This document shows positions 26,703-36,267 of a DNA stretch of 64,000 nucleotides, in pieces. The notes under the pieces are model-generated. The model was not told the DNA's origin. It worked only from the letters and a program-made list of their open reading frames with translations, and did not search any database. Numbering within the stretch: the stretch's first letter is position 1; each line of letters opens with the position of its first letter. The position numbers and the translations under genes are program-made. This DNA comes from PCPOR2b sp965220385 (GTDB taxonomy: Bacteria; Poribacteria; WGA-4E; PCPOR2b). The stretch spans positions 6,200,001-6,264,000 of the forward strand of contig OZ244825.1 in assembly GCA_965220385.1 (NCBI GenBank), in the 5' to 3' direction.

Positions 26703-28751
26703 ATGACAACGAGTGTTCCCGCAAATGGAGTCTCCATGCCCGAAATGGTTTCCATCAAGGCGACTGAGATCTCTGCGCCACCCGGATGGGCGTTGATGGA
26801 GCGTAATCTTATCGACCTCATGGAGGAAGCAGCACCCATGATGTTCAAGAAGTACACTGAACCGGGAGGTGCCCTTTACTTCGCAGAAGATTTCGACGAC
26901 CTGTATGAGCAGTTCTATAACTGGTCCCTGTTTTACGCTATGGGTGCCGATGAGAGTTTGCTCAACCTTGCGCTACAGGGGTGGAATGCGTCGACCCGGA
27001 TCAGTGATGATAGCTTCAATCATCGCCTCCGACATAACGATTTCAAAAAAGTGTTCAGACCGTCGATGTACAACGAATTCTGGAATCTGGCGCAATCTAC
27101 GGAGTGGCATCATCTCGGCGAAGGGAATATGGCGTTCTACGATTTCGGCGTTGCCTGTCCCACCGTTTCGGAGAACGTCCGTCGAGCGCGGAGATTTGCT
27201 GCGATGTTCATCGGCGAGGATCCGGAAGCCCCTAATTACGACCCTGAGTATAAGATTCTCCGATCTCCGTTTCATTCTAGCCAGGGCCCCAGGTTACATG
27301 CAGATGCAAACTTCGCGAACACCATGTTGCTCGCCGGACGATATCTCGGTGGGGATGTCAACTATTACGGTGTGCGCGCGAGCCTTTATCCAATCGTCGA
27401 AGACCTCGAACTGAATTGGTATGAAGACCCAAAACGGAGGGAAGAGATTGTCGAACTGTTCGAGAAGATGGTCTTAGAATCCGACACTCCGAATAGTTTA
27501 GGCGCTACCGCCCTTGTCACCAATGCTTACCTGTATACCGGCGATGAAAAGTATAAGCGGTGGGTATTGGAGTATACGGAAGCGTGGCTGGATCGGATGC
27601 ACCGCAATAACGGGATTATGCCCGACAATGTGGGACCTACCGGAAAGATTGGAGAGCGGCGCCATGGTGTATGGTGGGGTGGACAATACGGCTGGAATCA
27701 CTATCAAGGCTACAATATCATGTTCCACTCGCTCACCATCGCCGCGGAATGTGCGTTGCTGCTCACCGGCGACTACGGCTATCTTGAGCTCCTCCGCTCC
27801 CAGATTCAACTGCTGCTGGAAAACTCGATAACGCGGGAAGACGGACAGCTAATAATGCCAACGCGATACGGTCCCGACGGCTGGTGTTATGACCCGCCCG
27901 TTGGTCCCTCAAACGATGATATTCTGCCCAAGAGGGGTGTCTACACGGGGCCCATTCCGTGGCGGATGCAGGAACTTGCCCACCTGTATCACGCTTCAAT
28001 GTCTACCGAAGATTATGAGCTAATCACGCGAATACGAGATGGCGAGGTTGAGCGTGACTGGAATGAAATTGGAGCCAGGGGCGGCGAGAAGAACGGCGGC
28101 GAAACAGAATTTGCCCGCTTCCAATACTACGACGGACTGAATCCGGATTGGCCCGAAAAGATACTGGGCGCTGAGTACCGATGGGCGCTGGAAGCTTTCG
28201 ATAAAATCCGTCTTGATGACCGTTCCATCGAGGAAATTATTACAACCAACTTTTTCCCGCCAAATCCCGTTTTTACAAAGGGGCTGACACAGGTCATGAT
28301 GGGCGCACCGCAATCGGTCTACAACGGCGGACTCCTCCGAGCGACTGTGCGTTATTATGACCGGGACAACGCGCGTCCCGGCTTGCCGCGGGATGTCGCC
28401 GCCCTCGTTGATAAATTAGGGTCAGATACTGTCGGAATCCAGTTAGTGAATCTTAGCAATACTGAGACTCGAAACGCTATCGTGCAAGCAGGTGCTTTCG
28501 GAGAGCATCAGTTTACCGGACTCAAATACCGAGAGATGAGTCAGGAGGAGCTACATCGAAATCCGTATCTGTGGCTACGTGCGGAACGCGAATACACGGC
28601 AAAAGAAACCGATGTCAATGCCAAGTATTTTGCCGTCGAACTCCCACCTTCGACATCTGTTCGGTTAGAGGTCGGCATGCGTCGCTTTGTGAATAATCCA
28701 AGCTACGCCTTCCCGTGGCATGGGGAGAAGATCCCGGTTCCGTTTCAATAG
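26703..28751 (+). CDS. Uncharacterised alpha/alpha-toroid glycosidase-like protein
   Basis: 682 residues; ATG after AAAGGAG. No signal peptide. Strongly helical with paired aromatic/acidic motifs spaced like the helices of six-hairpin glycosidase folds: ADANFANTMLLAGRYLGGD (about 200-218), TNAYLYTGDEKYKRWVLEYTEAW, WWGGQYGWNHYQGYN and SLTIAAECALLLTGDYGYLELL, followed by a beta-rich C-terminal part (about 560-680). This suggests a carbohydrate-active or related lyase role, but no family signature is certain. It sits between an SDR and a convergent unknown gene. Chosen as real by its length and strong start. Confidence 0.6.
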   Translation: MTTSVPANGVSMPEMVSIKATEISAPPGWALMERNLIDLMEEAAPMMFKKYTEPGGALYFAEDFDDLYEQFYNWSLFYAMGADESLLNLALQGWNASTRISDDSFNHRLRHNDFKKVFRPSMYNEFWNLAQSTEWHHLGEGNMAFYDFGVACPTVSENVRRARRFAAMFIGEDPEAPNYDPEYKILRSPFHSSQGPRLHADANFANTMLLAGRYLGGDVNYYGVRASLYPIVEDLELNWYEDPKRREEIVELFEKMVLESDTPNSLGATALVTNAYLYTGDEKYKRWVLEYTEAWLDRMHRNNGIMPDNVGPTGKIGERRHGVWWGGQYGWNHYQGYNIMFHSLTIAAECALLLTGDYGYLELLRSQIQLLLENSITREDGQLIMPTRYGPDGWCYDPPVGPSNDDILPKRGVYTGPIPWRMQELAHLYHASMSTEDYELITRIRDGEVERDWNEIGARGGEKNGGETEFARFQYYDGLNPDWPEKILGAEYRWALEAFDKIRLDDRSIEEIITTNFFPPNPVFTKGLTQVMMGAPQSVYNGGLLRATVRYYDRDNARPGLPRDVAALVDKLGSDTVGIQLVNLSNTETRNAIVQAGAFGEHQFTGLKYREMSQEELHRNPYLWLRAEREYTAKETDVNAKYFAVELPPSTSVRLEVGMRRFVNNPSYAFPWHGEKIPVPFQ

Positions 28752-28765
28752 CTGCCGATGCAACT

Positions 28766-29941
28766 CTAATCCGGCAGCGGTTCCCGCGATGCACCGATGG
28801 GGCGCGGTCCCGTTGGACGCCACGGAATCGAATCGTAGGAGCGATATGCAACGTCCAGATGTGGTGTTTCGAGGCGGATATAGCCTTGATAGCGTGAGTC
28901 CAATGCAGCTTCTAACACGCCCGACGTTAGCAGTGTCCGTTCGACCGGATAGGTTGGCACCCCGGTGACGAACATCTCTTCGATATTCAAACTGAGATAG
29001 CTGAAGTGTGGGTGCGGATCCCCATGCAGATAGAATTCCGAACCGTAGATCTCACCATCGACCCTTCCAGCATAAGCCAAGTCCGTTACATAGCCGTTCA
29101 GCATCAGGGCAGCGCCGCGAAATCCATCCCGATAGTCTAAAAGAAAAAGCGCGGGATTTTCACAGTGGTCTTCCATAGCCCCGGACGGTTTATTCTCAAT
29201 CGGCGCACAAGCAGCTTCCGCCAGTTCCCGCCACCATGCCCCGGCTCTGCCTGCCTCCCATACCGCATCACCTTCCAGGCAGGTCACGGCTGCTACACCC
29301 GTCTCACCGCCAACACGCCGCTCGACCATACATTGTAGCGTTTCCAATGTATGAAAACCGTAGATATCCAGTCCCGAATAACCAATCGAGACTGCCTCTG
29401 TGATAGGAGTTTCCAACGGATGCTCCAGCCATGGGTTGCGATAACCGAAAGGCAATGATGAACCTGCCATGAACGGTGCACCGAGTTGCGCTGCACGGTC
29501 GACCATCCATTTGGCATCGTGCCAGTTGTAGGAGAGATGCTTGTCGTTAAAAACGGGCACACCCCTACCGCTTGTTGAAAAAACACCGCAGATCTGCTCC
29601 ATGAAATATTTCCGTGGATACAGTTGCTGGTCTTTCTCGTTCCAAGCGTAGTCGCCGTGCTCGCCGATTAGGAGGACACCATCGACGGCGAGTTCACTTC
29701 CCCCGAGTGTCAACGCCTTGGCGATACTCGGATAGATCGGTACATCATGGGATGCAGCGTATCCGCGGCTCAAATCATTTTCGGGGAACTGATCTACATA
29801 CATCGACGCTATTTCGATGCGCGGTTGAATCAGTCCGTCGTCTGTCGGGATCCCCTTCAGGAACTTAGTAACGATTACATCAGCGTGTGATCCCGGACGG
29901 TACTCGGTAATAATTGCTGCAATTTTTTTACGCTCGGACAT
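28766..29941 (-). CDS. Conserved-looking protein of unknown function
   Basis: 391 residues; ATG at 29941 with AAGGAG upstream. The N-terminal half has alternating beta strands and helices (KIAAIITEYRPGSHADVIV; GVLLIGEHGDYAWNEKD), resembling a nucleotide-binding fold. The middle contains HDAKWMVDRAAQLGAPFMAG and a Trp/Glu-rich stretch (GDAVWEAGRAGAWWRELAEA). No dehydrogenase or hydrolase motif is recognisable. It converges with the toroid protein (14-base gap) and is co-oriented with a downstream-reading MDR dehydrogenase 54 bases upstream, so it is probably in the same operon as that gene. Confidence 0.6.
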   Translation of the reverse strand: MSERKKIAAIITEYRPGSHADVIVTKFLKGIPTDDGLIQPRIEIASMYVDQFPENDLSRGYAASHDVPIYPSIAKALTLGGSELAVDGVLLIGEHGDYAWNEKDQQLYPRKYFMEQICGVFSTSGRGVPVFNDKHLSYNWHDAKWMVDRAAQLGAPFMAGSSLPFGYRNPWLEHPLETPITEAVSIGYSGLDIYGFHTLETLQCMVERRVGGETGVAAVTCLEGDAVWEAGRAGAWWRELAEAACAPIENKPSGAMEDHCENPALFLLDYRDGFRGAALMLNGYVTDLAYAGRVDGEIYGSEFYLHGDPHPHFSYLSLNIEEMFVTGVPTYPVERTLLTSGVLEAALDSRYQGYIRLETPHLDVAYRSYDSIPWRPTGPRPIGASREPLPD

Positions 29942-29995
29942 TCTGTGTTCTCCTTATCGGTATGCGTTCCGATAAAATGTAGTATTCTTTACGTG

Positions 29996-31057
29996 TTAGT
30001 CTCCGTAAACGACACCTAACTTGATGCTCTTTTCCGGTGCCTCGTCAATATCGCGATAGGCTTCAGCAGATTCGCTGAACGGAACTATCGGATGGAGCAA
30101 TCCTTCGACCGAAAGCCGTCCCTCCTGCAGCAGTGCGAACGCCTCCGTATGCAGCCGCTGTGTGTCCCACAACGGATGACCGGGGAGAGGTTGGCTCACA
30201 TCGCGGGTCGAAACCATGGTCAACCGGTTGCGATGCCACTCCCCCTCAAGGCTCAACGCACGGGCATCCCCCGTGTAATATGCCGAAGACACAATAGTTC
30301 CCATGTAACCTGTTGCTCGCAGCGCGTCGTTCAACGCACCATAAATACCGCTTGTTTCCAAGGAGACATCAACGCCAATTTTGTCTGTTAGGTCTTTGAT
30401 AATCAACCCAGCGTCCTCTGCGATCGGATCGATAGCTACATCTGCACCGTGCTGCTTAGCAAGCTCTCGACGGACGGGGATGGGGTCGGTTGCAGCGATC
30501 CACCGTGCCCCTTGAAGCCGTGCAATCTGCACCGCCATCTGTCCAATCGCACCGAGCCCAAACACCGCTACACGATCGCCGATGCCAATTTTAGCATCTC
30601 GCACGGGACTGAGCGCAACACCGGCCGGATCCGAATATACAATGGCTTCGGCTGACATCTTATCTGGGGCTTCATCTAAACGTTCTTCGTGGACGGTGTG
30701 TGTTTCGCGGATAGGTAGGTGTCCGAAAACACGATCCCCTACCTGAAAACGTGCAGCACCTTCGGCAACTTCGGTCACTTCTCCGACCGTCATATTTCCC
30801 AATCGCGTCGGAAATTTCTGACCACCTCCTTTTCCCTCCTCAATTTCATCGGGATTCAGAGGGACGTGCATCCGTCGTTCCCACTCAAAAGGGGAGGTAT
30901 GGTCCTTGGTTTCAGCACGATAGCCGCGAAGCTCTGATCCGTGTTTGGGGGCAGAAAAGATGCTTCGCAGCCGTACTTCTCCGGGTTTAAGCGATGGTTC
31001 CTCATATTCGCGAAGCACAGGTGTGCGTGGCGCTATAGCAATAAGTTCTCTGGGCAT
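29996..31057 (-). CDS. Medium-chain dehydrogenase/reductase without the catalytic zinc ligands
   Basis: 353 residues from the ATG at 31057 (AAAGGA about 8 bases upstream); a longer in-frame start at 31129 is less likely. The MDR architecture is clear: GDRVFGHLP at about 100, then the cofactor motif VAVFGLGAIGQMAVQIARLQGA (in two parts), and AAEAYRDI-like ends. The usual GxCGSD and GHE zinc sites are replaced by SAPKHGSELRGY and GNMTVGEV, so the enzyme probably works without catalytic zinc. It may reduce or dehydrogenate a sugar or ring compound with NAD(P)H. It forms an operon with the unknown gene downstream. Confidence 0.8.
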   Translation of the reverse strand: MPRELIAIAPRTPVLREYEEPSLKPGEVRLRSIFSAPKHGSELRGYRAETKDHTSPFEWERRMHVPLNPDEIEEGKGGGQKFPTRLGNMTVGEVTEVAEGAARFQVGDRVFGHLPIRETHTVHEERLDEAPDKMSAEAIVYSDPAGVALSPVRDAKIGIGDRVAVFGLGAIGQMAVQIARLQGARWIAATDPIPVRRELAKQHGADVAIDPIAEDAGLIIKDLTDKIGVDVSLETSGIYGALNDALRATGYMGTIVSSAYYTGDARALSLEGEWHRNRLTMVSTRDVSQPLPGHPLWDTQRLHTEAFALLQEGRLSVEGLLHPIVPFSESAEAYRDIDEAPEKSIKLGVVYGD

Positions 31058-31547
31058 TTTTGAATCCTTTTGAATTGTATCAAAGCACGCTGCAATTCTC
31101 TGTATCAGTTTGCTACGTGAACCTAGCAACGTGCTGCGTCCGAAAATAGAAACCGCTTGGCATGAGTGGGAATCAATCCCGATTTATTCGGACAACCCCC
31201 ATTCTTGCCATCAAAGGAAAAGTCTGATTTCGACTGCCATTAGTAAACGATGTTCATTATAGTTATCCCGTCAACGGTTGTCAACGGAATTGGCGTTACC
31301 TGAGTGGAAAGTACCTGATGGTTTGATCACGCGCCCCAATGCGGTTGGGATTGAGGCGTCACAAGGAATCCGCTGTAGATTGTTTTAATCCAAATGTTTT
31401 AGATTTGACCCTACATTTGGTAAATGATAAGATATAACCTGAGCTTGAAGATGCACATACAATGTTCGCAGCTGAAATGCAGCTGCATAACACCAAAGTG
31501 CAGCACGGGTTGGATTGTTCCAATTTTAGTTCTTAGCGAAAACGCCT
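31058..31547. other. Divergent spacer before the MFS transporter
   Basis: No gene supported in about 490 bases. It contains a CCCGAT-type partial palindrome (about 31189-31200), two nearby GTCAACGG copies (about 31269-31286) and an inverted repeat CCAAATGT-n15-ACATTTGG (31390-31397/31413-31420) about 130 bases before the transporter start, which could be an operator. Confidence 0.45.
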
Positions 31548-32780
31548 ATGTCCATGTCAGCGACTCTGCGTTCGGTGCAACAGCGGATAACAGCCACGCT
31601 GTTCATATCGCAGAGTCTGTTCAGCGCATCAATGATTTTGTCGTTTACACTCTTGCCGATTATTTCTGCACACCTTGGTGGGACAGACCGTGCCGCAGGA
31701 ATACCACCCACTATGATGATGTTGGGCAGAGCTATCGCTGCCTACCCTGTGGGTTGGCTCATGGACCACATCGGGCGGAGGCCGGGACTATCACTGGGGT
31801 ATCTATTTACCGCAGGCGGATCAGCACTCTGCGTACTCGCAATCAGCATGTGGGAGTCATTGCCATGGCTCTGCGGCGGTGTGTTGCTTATGGGCATGGG
31901 ACGCGGCGTAAGCGAACAGGCGCGTTTCATTGCAGCTGAGGTCTATCACCCAGTTAAGCGGGCAGGTGTGATCGGTCTTATTGTATTCGCGGGGACTATA
32001 GGCGCAGTCGGTGGACCGCTCCTTGTATCTCCTTCTACTTGGGTGGCGACAGCCTTTGGCTTGCATGGCCACGCCGGTCCTTATCTGATATCAGTAGTGC
32101 TCGCTGCCCTTGCACTGATGCTAACTCTTCTCTTACTATATCCGGATCCCATGAAGGTTGGGCGAACGCTGACGGGGGATTTGAATGACGCTGAGGAGAA
32201 GAACACCGGGCGAAAATTGTGGCAAATCTTTGTCGACAGAACGGTGAGACTTGGCTTGGCGGCTACGATAATTGGTCAATTTGTTATGACGCTAATTATG
32301 GTGATTACACCGCTGCACATGAATCACCATGCCCATGGTGAACAGGCAATTTCGTGGGTGATAATGGCGCATACGTTGGGGATGTACGGGCTTTCAAGTT
32401 TGACGAGTCGGCTGTCAAACCGTTTGGGTCACGTAACAGTAATAATTCTTGGTGCATTGATACTGGGTGTTTCTGCCGTGCTTACACCCTTGTCCAATCA
32501 GGTCACCATGCTTGCCTTTAGTCTGTTCCTACTGGGATTGGGCTGGAATTTCTGTTTTATCGCGGGCTCGGCGCTGTTTTTCAGTGGCCTTTTGCCTCCT
32601 GAGCGAGGACGAGCACAGGGGGCTGGTGAAATGATGGTGGCGTTAGCCGCAGGAGCCGGCAGTTTGGGCACGGGCGCGGTGTTTGCAGAAGCCGGGATTG
32701 TAGCGGTGAGTGCAATGGGACTTACCTTTTCGCTGGTGCTGATCGTGACAGCGACGTGGCGGTTGTTGACGTCAAAATGA
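31548..32780 (+). CDS. Major facilitator superfamily transporter
   Basis: 410 residues. Roughly twelve hydrophobic segments; motif A between the second and third segments reads GWLMDHIGRRPGL, and GMGRGVSEQARFIAAE follows the fourth. A basic/acidic central loop (about 200-225) separates the two halves. This is an inner-membrane secondary transporter for a small solute, unknown here. No strong ribosome-binding site; ATG codons at 31548 and 31554 are both possible. An inverted repeat upstream may regulate it. Confidence 0.82.
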   Translation: MSMSATLRSVQQRITATLFISQSLFSASMILSFTLLPIISAHLGGTDRAAGIPPTMMMLGRAIAAYPVGWLMDHIGRRPGLSLGYLFTAGGSALCVLAISMWESLPWLCGGVLLMGMGRGVSEQARFIAAEVYHPVKRAGVIGLIVFAGTIGAVGGPLLVSPSTWVATAFGLHGHAGPYLISVVLAALALMLTLLLLYPDPMKVGRTLTGDLNDAEEKNTGRKLWQIFVDRTVRLGLAATIIGQFVMTLIMVITPLHMNHHAHGEQAISWVIMAHTLGMYGLSSLTSRLSNRLGHVTVIILGALILGVSAVLTPLSNQVTMLAFSLFLLGLGWNFCFIAGSALFFSGLLPPERGRAQGAGEMMVALAAGAGSLGTGAVFAEAGIVAVSAMGLTFSLVLIVTATWRLLTSK

Positions 32781-32860
32781 TATGACATCTGTAGGTCTCG
32801 GTAACGCTGCTGCGTTCGTGACGATTTTAAATAAATAGATTTTACCTTATAACGGAGGAA

Positions 32861-33163
32861 ATGATGATTGGCGTATTAACTCACCATTGGGCAAAAGAGG
32901 AGCGGTTTGATGAAGCTCGTGAACTTTTAGACCGCAATGGACTGGCACAGAGCAAAGCTCCCGGCTTCATTAGTCGGGTAACGCTTGTCTCCATCACTGA
33001 TCCGACAAAGATAACTTCCTTGGTGACTTGGGAGAGCAACGAGATCTACGACGTGTGGCGTGCTTCTCCAGAGCGCGCAGCCGTCATGGGTGACGCATCG
33101 GAATTGTGGTCGAAGCCTACTGAGTCAGAACGGTTTGAGGTTGTGGGTACGTTAGACAAGTAG
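32861..33163 (+). CDS. Small dimeric alpha/beta-barrel (ABM-like) protein
   Basis: 100 residues; adjacent ATGs at 32861 and 32864 behind GGAGGAAA. Pattern beta-alpha-beta-beta-alpha-beta with ARELLDRNGLAQSKAPGFISRVTL and TSLVTWESNEIYDVWR, typical of antibiotic-biosynthesis-monooxygenase-like ferredoxin-fold dimers. Such proteins act as monooxygenases, isomerases or stress proteins; no catalytic residues can be assigned. It follows the transporter by 80 bases. Confidence 0.65.
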   Translation: MMIGVLTHHWAKEERFDEARELLDRNGLAQSKAPGFISRVTLVSITDPTKITSLVTWESNEIYDVWRASPERAAVMGDASELWSKPTESERFEVVGTLDK

Positions 33164-33218
33164 CCCTCATGTCAGGAAGCGACAAGTAGACCTCAGCAAC
33201 ATCTACGGATCTCCACAA

Positions 33219-33297
33219 AGGGATTGTGCCGAAAACGGTTCTGGAGATCGAGGTGAAACCCGCTTCCAGAACCGTGCTTGCTGGTACAGGAATCCCT
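33219..33297. terminator. Nested hairpin between convergent genes, probable bidirectional terminator
   Basis: Inner stem ACGGTTCTGG (33235-33244) pairs perfectly with CCAGAACCGT (33266-33275), extendable by one A-T; outer stem AGGGATT/AATCCCT (33219-33225/33291-33297). It fills the gap between the ABM-like gene (plus) and the enolase-superfamily gene (minus). No T-run, so termination is inferred from position and structure. Confidence 0.6.
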
Positions 33298-33301
33298 GTA
33301 G

Positions 33302-34516
33302 CTACTCGACGAACGAGCCTTCCGTCTGCACTCGATCGTAGATTCGGGAGAACTCCTCGGAGCCGTCGTCATCCCAAAGTTCTTGCTTGAGGCCCCGGAT
33401 CGTTCCTTCCTCTCGTCCCGTCAGTCTGCTGACTGAAGCGAAGGACGGTGTGTAAATCTTGTGACCGCCCGGCATGTGTAGGATGCCGACATGCTTAGGA
33501 ATTTCTGTCGGTTGATTTGCTGCGGCCCGCGCTAAGGCATCTTCGTCCACCTCAATTCCCAACCCGGGTGCCTCTGGAACGGGCGAAAATCCTTCAATTA
33601 TCGGAATTCGCTCTGTAACGATGTCTTCCTCATACTGATCATCCAGAGTTACCATGTGCCCTGTCATCGTGGGCAAAACAGCACCCATGTGCAGTGCCAA
33701 CGCCTTGGTTAGCGTACCACCGGTCAATTGTATAATCACCTGAAGGTTTGCCTTTCCGCAGGCAAAACCCCGCATTAGGCTGTCGCCGATACCACTCTCT
33801 CCAACCATATAGGCATCTGCAAGCCCATGGATGATTTCCTGTACGCCGCCGAGTTGCGGAGCGTGCATAACAATTGGTAGGCGACTCTGTTCCCGTATCT
33901 GCCGCCAACCCTCTATATCGTTCCGTACAATCGGATCCTCAATGTAACCAACGACGGGATGATTCTCCAACTCACGCACGATAGGGAGCACGGCTGCCAA
34001 GCTGCGATTGCTGTTGAAATCGTAGTGAATCTTGAATCCCTCCGGTGCGACCTCCTCTGCTAATCGCGTCTGTTCCATCACGTCATAATATTCGCACGTG
34101 TGCATCTTAAAGGTCATATACCCTTGGTCTACTGCTCGCTGGATTTCGTCGCGGAATACTTCCGGTGCTGCAGGCCTCGTCCACGCCGCGACAGAAATAG
34201 CATCTCGCACTTTCTGCCCCATCAGTTTGTAGGCAGGGATCTCTAAGTGTTTGCCCATCACATCATAAAGAGCACCGCACAGCCCTATATTCAGATTGTT
34301 GTTGATAAAGTCGAATGGGTTGTGACCAATGAGAGGTTCTACACTTGACCGATCGGGTGCCGAACAGCGATAGTCGCCGTAACCGACCAATCCGTTGTCG
34401 GTGTGCACTTTGAAAATCGTGCGGTGGTTGATAGCGGAGAATCGTGCTTTGTGATCCGCATTACGTGCAGCGATACGTGGATAGATCGGGATAAGTTCAA
34501 TGTCAGTAATTTTCAT
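33302..34516 (-). CDS. Mandelate racemase/enolase-superfamily enzyme
   Basis: 404 residues; ATG at 34516 with AGGAGTA upstream. N-terminal capping domain (MKITDIELIPIYPR ... NGLVGYGDYR), then the TIM barrel with KMH at 137-139 in place of the usual KxK base, metal ligands D166 in HYDFNSN and E193 in IEDP, and a further acidic candidate near 240 (GESG). These enzymes abstract an alpha proton from carboxylates, typically acid-sugar dehydratases or racemases. The Lys-to-His change in the second base position suggests altered chemistry. It converges with the ABM-like gene. Confidence 0.83.
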   Translation of the reverse strand: MKITDIELIPIYPRIAARNADHKARFSAINHRTIFKVHTDNGLVGYGDYRCSAPDRSSVEPLIGHNPFDFINNNLNIGLCGALYDVMGKHLEIPAYKLMGQKVRDAISVAAWTRPAAPEVFRDEIQRAVDQGYMTFKMHTCEYYDVMEQTRLAEEVAPEGFKIHYDFNSNRSLAAVLPIVRELENHPVVGYIEDPIVRNDIEGWRQIREQSRLPIVMHAPQLGGVQEIIHGLADAYMVGESGIGDSLMRGFACGKANLQVIIQLTGGTLTKALALHMGAVLPTMTGHMVTLDDQYEEDIVTERIPIIEGFSPVPEAPGLGIEVDEDALARAAANQPTEIPKHVGILHMPGGHKIYTPSFASVSRLTGREEGTIRGLKQELWDDDGSEEFSRIYDRVQTEGSFVE

Positions 34517-34843
34517 AGTCTATACTCCTGTTGTGTGGAACAGATTGGTGCGTCAGGTTACGTCCGCGTTGGATAGATCCTTTAATCCGTTGCAGAGTCA
34601 TAAGGATCTGTGAACAACAACCGATTGAATTTCATCGGCTTTTAACTGTGCTGATCTTGGAAGATTATTGCACTCAAGACTGATAAAGTCAAGCGCCTTT
34701 TGGCTTGTGAACCCGCTTGATGCTTTGCTATAATCAGACGCTGGGAACTACGAAGCAGCCCCTTCACATCTTATGGTTTTTGACCCTGTGGAAATGGCGA
34801 ATCTCAGCGCTGATATGACGACCGTTGCATTATGGAGGAGAAG
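34517..34843. other. Divergent spacer between enolase-superfamily gene and CoA-ligase-like gene
   Basis: No gene seen. It contains a candidate promoter for the plus-strand gene (34705-34734) and a short CGGATAAA-free AT-rich middle without obvious repeats. Confidence 0.45.
34705..34734 (+). promoter_or_regulatory. Putative promoter for the CoA-ligase-like gene
   Basis: TTGTGA, 18-base spacer, perfect TATAAT. The gene start is about 110 bases on. Confidence 0.4.
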
Positions 34844-36196
34844 ATGGGACGTGATACTTCGACCTTTTACGACTATGAAATCGAAACCATGTTGAGGGGC
34901 GACTTGGATGCGCTACAGCTTGCGAAACTCAAATGGCAGGTTGATCGGTGCTATCATCGGAGCGAATTCTATCGTGGGCGTTTCGACGCAGCGGGTGTGT
35001 CGCCAGCAGATATCGCAACCCTAAATGATATCCGCAAGTTTCCTTTTGTCCATAAGGAAGAGTTGCGCGAGGAGCAGGCGCGGCACCCGTTTTTGGGAAG
35101 ATTTACCGTTGGACCTCAAGCAGAGTTCCGGGAGGTCCATCCAAGCACTGGAACAACAGGTACACCCGTCAATACGATTTGGGGTGCGACAGATGTGCAA
35201 TACATCACAGACGTGACAGCAAGGACGCTCTGGAGTATTGGTGTCCGTCCGGGGGACGTTTTGCAGAACGCGTTTGCGTATGGGCTTTGGGTGGCAGGTT
35301 TGGCTGTGCATTACGCCAGCGCAAAAATTGGTTGCCTCGTTATTCCAATCGGTGCGGCGTTGACCGAGAGACAGATTGATTATATGGTGCGCCTCAAGAG
35401 CACCGTCCTTATTGCAACGCCCTCTTATGCCATTTATCTTGCCGAACAACTGAAAGCACACAATTACAGTACGTCGGATATAGGTCTCCGGATTGGCTGC
35501 TTCGGTGGAGAGCCGGGCACGGAGGTGCCGGCAACACGCCAAGCGATAGAGAATGGTCTCGGCATCGACGCCTATGATTACTACGGGCTTGCCGAAATTG
35601 GTCCCACTTTTGCCAGCGAATGCGCTCACAAAACCGGGTTACATTGGAGCGAGGATCTCCATTTGATCGAGGTCATTGACCCTGAAACGAAAGAACCTGT
35701 CCCGGACGGGGAGGTAGGGATTTTGGTCATCACCCACCTTGAGCGGAGTGCTACGCCGATGATCCGGTACTGGACAAACGACCTTGTGCGACTCGATCCA
35801 TCGCCATGCCCATGCGGACGCACCCATGCCCGGTCCCCGGGAGGCATCTTGGGTCGGGCGGACGATATGGTCGTGTTTATGGGGGTCAACTTCTATCCGA
35901 TGCAGGTGGAGCAGGTGGTGCGTTCCTTTGAGGAGCTAAGTCCCGAGTACCGTATTCGGTTGACGCATGACGCTTCAGCTCATCGGGACATCTGCACCAT
36001 TTCAGTCGAATTGGAACAAGCGGAGATACCGCAGCCGCGCGTGTCGATCCTTCAGGGAAAAATTGCAAACGCACTGCGCGAGGCGTTAGGTTTTCGACCG
36101 GAGGTAGAATTTGTGCGTCAAGGGACTTTGGAGCGCACAGAATTTAAGGCAAAACGGGTAATCGAGGAGAGACCTGCGTTTGTGAAGCGGTCATAG
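34844..36196 (+). CDS. Phenylacetate-CoA ligase-like adenylate-forming enzyme
   Basis: 450 residues from the ATG at 34844, placed 5 bases after GGAGG; an ATG 12 bases earlier overlaps the site. AMP-binding loop HPSTGTTGTPV (about 99-109), GCFGGEPGTEVPATR, YDYYGLAEIGPTFASEC (A5-type) and YWTNDLVRLDPSPCPCGRTHAR with the C-terminal lid, a layout typical of PaaK-like ligases. It activates a carboxylate as an acyl-adenylate and transfers it to CoA. No paa genes are nearby, so phenylacetate is only one possibility. A cupin gene follows 71 bases later. Confidence 0.87.
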   Translation: MGRDTSTFYDYEIETMLRGDLDALQLAKLKWQVDRCYHRSEFYRGRFDAAGVSPADIATLNDIRKFPFVHKEELREEQARHPFLGRFTVGPQAEFREVHPSTGTTGTPVNTIWGATDVQYITDVTARTLWSIGVRPGDVLQNAFAYGLWVAGLAVHYASAKIGCLVIPIGAALTERQIDYMVRLKSTVLIATPSYAIYLAEQLKAHNYSTSDIGLRIGCFGGEPGTEVPATRQAIENGLGIDAYDYYGLAEIGPTFASECAHKTGLHWSEDLHLIEVIDPETKEPVPDGEVGILVITHLERSATPMIRYWTNDLVRLDPSPCPCGRTHARSPGGILGRADDMVVFMGVNFYPMQVEQVVRSFEELSPEYRIRLTHDASAHRDICTISVELEQAEIPQPRVSILQGKIANALREALGFRPEVEFVRQGTLERTEFKAKRVIEERPAFVKRS

Positions 36197-36267
36197 CGCG
36201 CTTCAGTTGAAGTCAACCCTTCAAAATTGACAATGCATTAACCGGCACAGGAGGTTTTAGAACAACG

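Noticed and set aside
26869..27414. 181-codon plus-strand frame overlapping the toroid protein
   Set aside because: It lies in another frame of a long, well-started gene and has no independent signals.
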